57,658 bases of DNA, taken from assembly GCA_038134525.1 (NCBI GenBank), contig JAYPVI010000016.1:1-57658 (forward strand), written 5' to 3'. Position 1 is the stretch's first letter. Each line of letters starts with the position of its first letter. The position numbers were made by a program, and so were the translations under genes. Source of the DNA: GCA-002727735 sp038134525. GTDB taxonomy: Bacteria; Bacteroidota; Bacteroidia; Flavobacteriales_D; Parvicellaceae. Positions 46,227 through 52,081 of the stretch are shown piece after piece. Below the pieces are notes generated by a model that saw only the letters and a program-made list of their open reading frames with translations, did no database searches and was not told the DNA's origin.

Positions 46227-46357
46227 GCAACCGAGTTTTGATGCTTTTGCCGATTGGCAAGGCATACGAATTAGCCACGTACAATTGTGGCCCAGTTGCC
46301 CTTTTTCAATAAAAACCTGCTCGCCTTTTACCACCATGACAGTAAAAGTTCTGGCAT

Positions 46358-46697
46358 TTACCTATTGGCATTACGCCAACCGGTAATTTGTTTGCCGATG
46401 CTATCCATTAATCCCGATAGTACGGCTTGTTTTCTTATTGCCAATATTTTCATATCTACACAAAGGCGTATCTCAAACTTCAATAGCTCAAAATCGTCTA
46501 AAAAATTCGAGATACACCTGTTTTTCTTTTGCTTTATTGGCTCTGTATATACTCCTTACCAATTGAATGCTATCCCTTTTCATATCTTGCCCCAAGGTGT
46601 GCTTATACTCCCTTGGAAAATCTTTGGTATATTCAAAGACCTTCAATACAAGTTTATAAACATCCTTGAAAACCGGTAAATCGTAATATAGAGCCAT
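46358..46697 (-). pseudogene. avd: avd, DGR accessory variability determinant, with one-base frameshift
   Basis: The reading frame starts at 46697 and gives M-A-L-Y-Y-D-L-P-V-F-K-D-V-Y-K-L-V-L, then a helical basic protein, but stops after 69 residues. Just before, the minus strand has six T (46505-46500). With five T the frame continues as F-L-D-D-F-E-L-L-K-F-E-I-R-L-C-V and finishes with I-G-K-Q-I-T-G-W at a stop in 46360-46358, giving 112 residues. That is a complete Avd-size four-helix protein ending in the family-like G-x-x-I-x-G-W. Avd binds the RT and TR RNA. The extra base may be an assembly error, a real mutation or a programmed slip site. It sits between target gene and TR, the canonical place. 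Confidence 0.85.
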
Positions 46698-46713
46698 AAA
46701 TTTTCAAAAAACG

Positions 46714-46726
46714 ACCGCTACGCGGT
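46714..46726. repeat. small hairpin downstream of VR
   Basis: ACCGC-TAC-GCGGT forms a 5-bp GC-rich stem with a 3-base loop, 33 bases beyond the VR end. Hairpins just after VR stimulate homing in the Bordetella phage DGR; here the distance is greater, so this is only a candidate. Confidence 0.45.
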
Positions 46727-46751
46727 ATTAAATTGATAAATAGTTAAATAG

Positions 46752-48319
46752 TTAAAAAGCCCGAACGGCACGTACACTATAAGTATCCGTCTTAATGTTG
46801 CCATACGTGTAGCCGTGGTAGAAGTAGAAGCCGAATGCATAAGAAGCATAGTACTCCGTACTACTCCAATAGAAGGCAGTACTTGAAAGCAAAGTTGCTC
46901 CAGCATCATTTAAACCCTTATTAGCGTGAAAACGGTTGTGCCATAAAATACTTAACTCGTCAATTGAAGGTAAGTACCAGCCAGTTCCTAAACCTGTAAC
47001 CCATGTTTTTGCCGGGCTGTTGGTCATTCTGCCCATATTGTATACACCATCCCAACTACGTGTTGCATTTGTTGTTGTAGCACTGCTTTGCCATTGTGCT
47101 GTGGTTTCTGTTTTAGAAACAATCAAACCATGTTGGTCGCCATTTTGGTCTAAATAAATGTAAAACACTATGCCGCCAAGGGTGTCCTGCCCTAAATAGA
47201 AATCGTTTGAAGCACCACCGCCTGTTGCACTTATGGTATTACCAACTATGGTAATATTAGTTCCCGCTACCAATTGGTCTTGTTTACTGTTCCAGTTGGT
47301 AGTATCAGCACCTGTAATACCACTTGCCACCGATGCCCCAAAAACAGGGTCGGTTTCAGATGTTAAAAATCCGCTTACATCAGGTATTTCGCTGCGCACC
47401 TGTGCAGTTGAATCGCCCAATTCGATTTTGGTTGCCAATGCACTTAGGTCTTGGTCGCCTGTGTTTACGCCTGAAAGATTACTTAAATTGGTAATGTCAG
47501 TTGCATCAATATTAGCTGCCTGGCTGCTTGTGTAAACAGGGTCGGTTTCAGATGTTAAAAATCCGCTTACATCAGGTATTTCGCTGCGNNNNNNNNNNNN
47601 NNNNNNNNNNNNNNNNNNNNNNNNNNNNNNNNNNNNNNNNNNNNNNNNNNNNNNNNNNNNNNNNNNNNNNNNNNNNNNNNNNNNNNNNAAACAGGGTCGG
47701 TTTCAGATGTTAAAAATCCGCTTACATCAGGTATTTCGCTGCGCACCTGTGCAGTTGAATCGCCCAATTCGATTTTGGTTGCCAATGCACTTAGGTCTTG
47801 GTCGCCTGTGTTTACGCCTGAAAGATTACTTAAATTGGTAATGTCAGTTGCATCAATATTAGCTGCCTGGCTGCTTGTGTAAACAGGGTCGGTTTCGGTG
47901 ATTGTTCCTGTAACTGATTCAGCCGTTTTTGCATGTAAAGCATACGGTACACTCATTAGCTGGCTTGTACCTGTAATGGTGTAGTTAGTTCCTCCTGTTG
48001 GATCTGTTTCTGTTTTAATAAAATAAGTTTCGTTAGCCCAATCAATAGTAGTGAAATCACCACTTACGAGTGTTCCTGCACCAACTTCTAAGCTTACTAA
48101 TCCATTGGCATTAGTAGTCGGTGTTTGTGTTTCTACATAAACTGGTGTACCATTAGCGCCACCTTGTAAAATGCTTATTTGCATACCAACTGCTTGGCTA
48201 GTTAAAAGTGAATTACCTGCATCTCTAACTACTGCTTGGTAACTCATTTTTTCGGGTGCTTGTGCGAATACGCTTGCTGAAATTATAATCCCTGCTATTA
48301 AAGTGTAGATTTTTCTCAT
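46752..48319 (-). CDS. DGR target protein with tandem repeats and a C-type-lectin-like variable C-terminus
   Basis: The gene is split by a 100-N gap (47589-47688), which breaks the frame only artificially: replacing 100 by 137 bases (one full repeat unit) gives 1605 bases, an exact multiple of three. The N-terminus has a signal peptide (T-L-I-A-G-I-I-I-S-A-S-V-F-A-Q) and a domain of about 120 residues common in Bacteroidetes repeat proteins (M-S-Y-Q-A-V-V-R-D). 64-residue repeats follow (S-N-L-S-G-V-N-T-G-D-Q-D-L-S-A-L-A). The last 160 residues form a FISUMP/DUF1566-type C-lectin-like domain with G-W-Y-L-P-S-I-D-E-L and W-S-S-T-E, ending in the VR and R-A-V-R-A-F. It should bind a ligand through the diversified Y/G/H/D/S face. 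No T9SS domain can follow because the protein ends in the VR. Confidence 0.88.
46760..46881 (-). repeat. DGR variable repeat (VR)
   Basis: This segment is the coding end of the target gene and aligns base for base with the TR. Changes convert TR Asn codons to Phe, Tyr, Gly, His, Ile or Asp (for example AAC to TAC, GGC, TTC or CAC). Three changes are silent. The strict A-only substitution shows that retro-mutagenesis has acted on this locus. Confidence 0.95.
47342..47880 (-). repeat. identical 192-bp tandem repeats in the DGR target, interrupted by an assembly gap
   Basis: A 192-bp unit at 47342-47533 is repeated as a partial copy at 47534-47588, and again in full at 47689-47880; the two full copies appear identical by eye. 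Each unit codes for 64 residues. The 100 N between are a placeholder of fixed size. True copy number is unknown, at least three. Confidence 0.9.
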
Positions 48320-48323
48320 TGTT

Positions 48324-48812
48324 TTACTTTTTTATGATTTTAAATGATTGTATTTTTTCGTTTTCTTGGTTTAAAACATTGATAAAGTAAGTTGCTGGAG
48401 GTAAGGCAAAAGTATTAATTTGCGTTTGCTGGGCACTTACTTGTCCGTTGTTTAATAATTTGCCTTGCATGTCAAATAGTTGATACGATAACTGCTCGTT
48501 ATTGTAATCACTTATTTGTAAGGTTAAATTATCCGCAGTAGGGTTGGGAAATGCCGAAAGTGAAATATTCAGTTCGGTTTCACTTATTCCTACAGAAACA
48601 ATTTTGTAAGATTGTTGCACACCTTGTGCAACGCTTCCAGTGCCTCCCGTATTAGTGGTATAAAGCACTTGACCTGCCGAGTAGCTTACTGTTCCGCCTG
48701 TTCCTGTTGCTTCACCACCTGTGGCATTGGTAGATTCTTGGGCTTGCGCGAAGCCCGCCCATATTAGTCCTGCGGCAAGCAGTGCAATGGGTTTTGATCT
48801 GTTTTTAGTCAT
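48324..48812 (-). CDS. small secreted protein with T9SS sorting domain, upstream of the DGR target
   Basis: A 162-residue protein. A signal peptide (A-L-L-A-A-G-L-I-W-A-G-F-A-Q-A-Q) is followed by a Gly/Thr-rich segment (residues 28-70) and a T9SS type A sorting domain over about residues 80-162 (L-S-A-F-P-N-P-T-A-D-N-L-T-L-Q-I, Y-Q-L-F-D-M-Q-G-K-L-L, P-P-A-T-Y-F-I-N-V-L). Most of the chain is therefore sorting signal. It ends 4 nt before the target gene, so the two are one transcription unit. It may be a surface partner of the target protein; that is inference. Confidence 0.85.
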   Translation of the reverse strand: MTKNRSKPIALLAAGLIWAGFAQAQESTNATGGEATGTGGTVSYSAGQVLYTTNTGGTGSVAQGVQQSYKIVSVGISETELNISLSAFPNPTADNLTLQISDYNNEQLSYQLFDMQGKLLNNGQVSAQQTQINTFALPPATYFINVLNQENEKIQSFKIIKK

Positions 48813-49087
48813 CTTTTTTGTTTCACTTGTTAATACTCGTTTTTAATTGTTTACTATGTCGTTTCGGGTTCTTTCAATGAACGCTAACGAGGGAATATAC
48901 GTATTACGTTTATTTCCTTAATAAATATATACAAAAGATAAATAGTGTCAAATAAGCACATTTAGCGATTTAAAATGTTTTACTTATATTTTGCTTTTTG
49001 ATTTCATTCCTTTCCAAATACCTCTTTCATGATTTATCGCGATTTATTTCAATATATCGCAATTGAATGAATATTTCAAATCAAAAA
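48813..49087. other. non-coding stretch upstream of the DGR operon
   Basis: No gene is seen. It probably contains the promoter of the DGR operon (read leftward), but no clean TAnnTTTG element stands out. Two related sequences, TTTATCGCGATT and ATATATCGCAAT, lie at about 49028-49064; their meaning is unknown. Confidence 0.3.
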
Positions 49088-49510
49088 TCAACTTTTGTTT
49101 TCTAAGTATTTATTAATACTAATCTCAGCTTCTTCAAGATTAAAAACGTATAAAATACCCATTGCAGGTTTTATAAAATCGTTATGCATATCCTCATTCA
49201 TCCATTTCTTCATTTTAACAATAGAATGTTTAGCATAACGTAATTTAGAATTCTCTTCAACTATGTTCTTTTTTGTTTTTTTAAGCTCAGATACATATTT
49301 ATCACCCATTTTTGGTTTTATATTTCCATTATTCAAATCTTGATTTATCCATTCTTCTAATGTTTCAATTTCATAAATAGCATTAATTAAATTAGAATCA
49401 ATGTTTAATTGATAATTAGGCACAGTTAGCTGTGGTTCTAAGTCCATTATCTGACCATTTATTAGTAAAACTGTAAATAAAAATATGGGGGCTAAAAAGA
49501 TCTTTTTCAT
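49088..49510 (-). CDS. secreted protein with two copies of a W/D/G motif, candidate ECF-regulon member
   Basis: Start is set at ATG 49510, which opens a signal peptide (M-K-K-I-F-L-A-P-I-F-L-F ... N-G-Q); the earlier ATG at 49534 lies inside the promoter. The 140-residue protein contains the same motif twice: I-E-T-L-E-E-W-I-N-Q-D-L-N-N-G-N-I near residue 48 and I-V-K-M-K-K-W-M-N-E-D-M-H-N-D-F-I near residue 97, each followed by a conserved A/M and Y. Single copies occur in the lipoproteins at 50483 and 51681. Function is unknown. An ECF-type promoter motif (49552-49525) sits directly upstream. Confidence 0.75.
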   Translation of the reverse strand: MKKIFLAPIFLFTVLLINGQIMDLEPQLTVPNYQLNIDSNLINAIYEIETLEEWINQDLNNGNIKPKMGDKYVSELKKTKKNIVEENSKLRYAKHSIVKMKKWMNEDMHNDFIKPAMGILYVFNLEEAEISINKYLENKS

Positions 49511-49524
49511 TTTGTTTTTTTTAA

Positions 49525-49552
49525 TTAAATCCAACTAATGAATAATGGTACA
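49525..49552 (-). promoter_or_regulatory. candidate ECF promoter: TGTACC-N14-GGATTTAA
   Basis: On the minus strand TGTACC (49552-49547) and GGATTTAA (49532-49525) are separated by exactly 14 nt. The same arrangement precedes the sigma gene on the opposite strand. Initiation near 49518 would leave a very short leader before ATG 49510. Confidence 0.65.
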
Positions 49553-49681
49553 GTCTTATATAATTTAAGTAAATAACTTTTTTTCATTTGACTTACGTTA
49601 TTGATTTACTTAATAGAGGTCATTTTTTAAAACGAAAATTCAACTTAACAACTTATTACATTTAGATTATGTAAATCAAAC

Positions 49682-49709
49682 TGTACCAAAACCATATATT
49701 TGGATTATA
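49682..49709 (+). promoter_or_regulatory. candidate ECF promoter: TGTACC-N14-GGATTATA
   Basis: TGTACC (49682-49687), 14 nt, GGATTATA (49702-49709), about 20 nt before the sigma-factor start. This is the autoregulatory promoter expected for an ECF sigma gene. Confidence 0.7.
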
Positions 49710-49728
49710 GAAGTGTAATTACTACAGT

Positions 49729-50274
49729 TTGTCAACTCCAAAGCGATCAAAAGATTTCCCTTTAGTGCTTGCTGCTCAGCAAGACAGAAAGAATTTTGCA
49801 GGACTTTACAACAAGTACTTTAAAGAGATTTTTATTTACATCCTCAAAAAAACAGCAGATGAAACTTTGACATCTGAATTAACTTCTAATGTCTTTTTAA
49901 AAGCCATGATGAACTTAACAAAATACAGAGACATGGGTTATCCATTTTCGTCTTGGTTGTATCGTATAGCTGCAAATGAGATTAATAAATACTACAGGGA
50001 CAATAAAAAAGTGCAGGAGGTAACTATAAATGAAAAAGATGCGGTGACATTTTTAGATGAGATCGATCCGGACACTTCTAATAAAGACCTTCAAAAACTA
50101 ATGAGTTGTGTGGGTGAGTTAAAGGAAGAATATAGTACGCTAATAGAGATGCGATTTTTTGATAAAATGTCTTTTAATGAAATAGGTGAAGTATTAGGAA
50201 TTACAGGTAATAATGCCAAAATAAAATTATATAGAGCCGTGGAAAAGCTTAAAAAAATATTTCATAGTAAGTGA
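49729..50274 (+). CDS. ECF-type RNA polymerase sigma factor
   Basis: The 181-residue protein has only regions 2 and 4 of sigma-70. Region 2 includes F-A-G-L-Y-N-K-Y-F-K-E-I-F-I-Y and the -10-binding stretch P-F-S-S-W-L-Y-R-I-A-A-N-E-I-N-K-Y-Y-R. Region 4 (about residues 123-178) includes Y-S-T-L-I-E-M-R-F-F-D-K-M-S-F-N-E-I-G-E-V-L-G-I-T and K-I-K-L-Y-R-A-V-E-K-L-K. The start is a TTG. A small single-helix membrane protein overlaps its 3' end by 4 nt, in the usual place of an anti-sigma factor. Its own upstream region carries the promoter motif shared with three neighbouring units. Confidence 0.92.
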   Translation: MSTPKRSKDFPLVLAAQQDRKNFAGLYNKYFKEIFIYILKKTADETLTSELTSNVFLKAMMNLTKYRDMGYPFSSWLYRIAANEINKYYRDNKKVQEVTINEKDAVTFLDEIDPDTSNKDLQKLMSCVGELKEEYSTLIEMRFFDKMSFNEIGEVLGITGNNAKIKLYRAVEKLKKIFHSK

Positions 50275-50477
50275 TGAAGAAATATACAGTCATAAAGAAC
50301 AAGAAACCGATTAAACTCACCGAAGAGCAAATCATGAAGCATAAAAACTTCGATAAGCTGTTTATGAGCTATGAGGATTTAACAAAGCGAAATAAAACAC
50401 ATCTCTCAAAAAGTAAAAAGCGGTTTTTGTATTTACTATTATTGGCGCTTATTGCGTATATATTATCCATGTTGTAA
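50271..50477 (+). CDS. small single-pass membrane protein coupled to the sigma factor
   Basis: A 68-residue basic protein with a 45-residue cytoplasm-facing N-terminus (E-E-Q-I-M-K-H-K-N-F-D-K-L) and one membrane helix at the end (F-L-Y-L-L-L-L-A-L-I-A-Y-I-L). It overlaps the sigma gene by 4 nt. Anti-sigma factors are often encoded here and have a soluble part before one helix, but this one is much shorter than known classes and lacks the zinc-binding motif. Anti-sigma function is a hypothesis from position only. Confidence 0.7.
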   Translation: MMKKYTVIKNKKPIKLTEEQIMKHKNFDKLFMSYEDLTKRNKTHLSKSKKRFLYLLLLALIAYILSML

Positions 50478-50482
50478 TTGGA

Positions 50483-50737
50483 TTAATCTACACAATCTTC
50501 ATGTTTTTCCTCTATTTTTTTGTAAAGGCTACATTTTGAATTAATTATTACAATCATGTAGTTGTTGGCAACCTGTTCTGAAATCTCGCCATACTGATAG
50601 TCTTCATTGAGCCAACGCTGCATTTCTTCCAGGTTGTGAATGGTTTTTTTAATGCTATCAGAATAGTAAATTTTATTTTCTACGAGGCAACTTGTGCTCA
50701 TAAAAACAACTCCCATTATAAATACTATTTTTTTCAT
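50483..50737 (-). CDS. small lipoprotein with one W/D/G motif
   Basis: The 84-residue protein has a lipoprotein signal ending S-T-S-C (Cys17). The mature part contains T-I-H-N-L-E-E-M-Q-R-W-L-N-E-D-Y-Q-Y-G-E-I, then A-x-x-Y, and C-S-L-Y-K-K near the end. It is about half identical to the lipoprotein at 51681-51938, including the motif and both tail cysteines. It overlaps the caspase-like gene by 4 nt, so both are one operon. Function is unknown. Confidence 0.75.
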   Translation of the reverse strand: MKKIVFIMGVVFMSTSCLVENKIYYSDSIKKTIHNLEEMQRWLNEDYQYGEISEQVANNYMIVIINSKCSLYKKIEEKHEDCVD

Positions 50738-51585
50738 AGCGTAAGATTTTTTAGGTTAATGAATTTAAAATTTGATTTACCAACAAATGCCGTACTATAA
50801 CTTTTAGAGTCCGGTACTTCTTCGGTAGTAGTTGTTTTAACTCCATTCACCCAACTAGTGTGTGTATAGGTAACTGTTCCATATGGTTGGGAAGAAGAAA
50901 TACTAACATTGTATTTCGGATTGTAGGAATAGTCTTTAATGAATTCAATATTCAATCTATTTGCCAAACTTTTTTTATAAGCTTCTTCAACAGAGTGACC
51001 TAAGAAAAAGTAGTTTAAAAACTCAAGGCAACCTTCATGGTAATTATTGGCATAATAAACTGATGCGCCATTTTTAATAAAAGGTTCTGCATAGTCTGAA
51101 ACTCGTTGTTCAGCTAATTTAACACCTATATCGCCTCTGTCACCTGCAGAAGATCCTGCTGCCCTACAAACAGACTGGAACAACACCATGGCATTATTCC
51201 TTAATTCTAATTCATTTTCTATTTGGTCATTGGTCACATAGTCTGCTAACACTAAGCCTCCTGTTCCATTTTTTCCTTGATTGCTTCCGTGTCCACTGTA
51301 AACAAAAAAGTGAGCGTTTTTTGCTGCTCTTTTAATATCCTCCCAACTTGAATTTTGAATATAAAATTTATGAACTTTAACCCCTCTTGCAGAAAAGAAG
51401 TCACCGATCTTATTCATCTCAACAATGTTGTCATCTGATGAAGATAAATGTGTGCCGATTACCAAAACTGCATGGGTGTTTATTCGGGCTTTTGAACTTA
51501 ATACGGTTGAACTTGAAATAGTTTGACTGTAATGAAAACAACAGCAAAGGCTTATGAAGAAAAAAAATAAACTATACTTTCTCAT
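50734..51585 (-). CDS. secreted caspase-like (C14) peptidase
   Basis: A 283-residue protein with a signal peptide (Y-S-L-F-F-F-F-I-S-L-C-C-C-F). The catalytic domain follows the caspase/metacaspase fold: H-A-V-L-V-I-G-T near residue 38, the catalytic His in F-F-V-Y-S-G-H-G (His99) and the Cys in V-L-F-Q-S-V-C-R-A (Cys140). The Asp-rich loop that orients classical caspases and the usual S1 pocket cannot be judged by eye. The last 60 residues are Thr/Ser-rich. It should act in the periplasm or outside. It is coupled to the small lipoprotein downstream and has an ECF promoter motif 62-90 nt before its start. Confidence 0.85.
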   Translation of the reverse strand: MRKYSLFFFFISLCCCFHYSQTISSSTVLSSKARINTHAVLVIGTHLSSSDDNIVEMNKIGDFFSARGVKVHKFYIQNSSWEDIKRAAKNAHFFVYSGHGSNQGKNGTGGLVLADYVTNDQIENELELRNNAMVLFQSVCRAAGSSAGDRGDIGVKLAEQRVSDYAEPFIKNGASVYYANNYHEGCLEFLNYFFLGHSVEEAYKKSLANRLNIEFIKDYSYNPKYNVSISSSQPYGTVTYTHTSWVNGVKTTTTEEVPDSKSYSTAFVGKSNFKFINLKNLTL

Positions 51586-51646
51586 TATGTGTTTTTAAGA
51601 GGTTAAGTAGTTTTTTTCTATAAGCGTTTTTTAATGTGTTTATAGG

Positions 51647-51674
51647 TATAATCCCAAAAAATAAAAATGGTACA
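51647..51674 (-). promoter_or_regulatory. candidate ECF promoter: TGTACC-N14-GGATTATA
   Basis: On the minus strand TGTACC (51674-51669), 14 nt, GGATTATA (51654-51647), identical in both boxes and spacing to the sigma gene's promoter. It drives the caspase-like gene, 62 nt downstream, and follows the stop of the lipoprotein gene at 51681. Confidence 0.75.
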
Positions 51675-51680
51675 CCTTAA

Positions 51681-51938
51681 TTAATCAAAACACTCTTCTT
51701 TTGTTTTTTCACCTAATTTCTTGTAAAGACTACATTTTGAGTATCTCAGTATCAACATGTAATTTTGAGCTATGTGTTCTGGGATATCACCATTAGCATA
51801 ATCCTGCCTTAACCAATTTTCAATTTGTTCTAGGTTGTGAATGGTCTTATTGATGTTTTTTGAATAATAGATCTTGTTAGCACTCAAGCAACTAAATGTG
51901 GTTGATATTACTATCATGTAAACAATAAGATTTTTCAT
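51681..51938 (-). CDS. small lipoprotein with one W/D/G motif, paralogue of 50483-50737
   Basis: An 85-residue lipoprotein with signal ending T-F-S-C (Cys17). The mature protein carries K-T-I-H-N-L-E-Q-I-E-N-W-L-R-Q-D-Y-A-N-G-D-I, then I-A-Q-N-Y and C-S-L-Y-K-K-L-G-E. It is clearly related to the protein at 50483-50737 and to the two motif copies in 49088-49510. It lies immediately upstream of the caspase operon promoter. I found no ECF motif for it on the minus strand. Confidence 0.75.
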   Translation of the reverse strand: MKNLIVYMIVISTTFSCLSANKIYYSKNINKTIHNLEQIENWLRQDYANGDIPEHIAQNYMLILRYSKCSLYKKLGEKTKEECFD

Positions 51939-51989
51939 GGCTTAATATTTGATGCTTATTATTTAACAATTAGTGTACCGAATTTATTG

Positions 51990-52018
51990 TGTACCATTTT
52001 AACACATGGCGGATTATA
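51990..52018 (+). promoter_or_regulatory. candidate ECF promoter: TGTACC-N15-GGATTATA
   Basis: TGTACC (51990-51995), 15 nt, GGATTATA (52011-52018), about 63 nt before the VWA-protein start. Spacing is one longer than in the other three. A second TGTACC at 51974-51979 has no matching second box. Confidence 0.65.
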
Positions 52019-52081
52019 TAAACAATCCATAAAACAAATTGCCTATAAGCAGACTTTACTTAACCCTTAAAATTTGAAATC

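Noticed and set aside
46093..46284. Open reading frame through the TR
   Set aside because: It is an out-of-frame reading of TR and mirrors the equivalent false frame in VR (46718-46909). TR is a non-coding template.
44804..48887. Inverted 9-mer (GTTAGCGTT / AACGCTAAC) flanking the DGR as possible terminal repeats
   Set aside because: It is too short to exceed chance over 4 kb, and the left copy lies inside the RT coding end.
51974..51979. Second TGTACC upstream of the VWA gene as an additional ECF promoter
   Set aside because: The position 14-15 nt downstream does not read GGATT; it may still be an auxiliary site.
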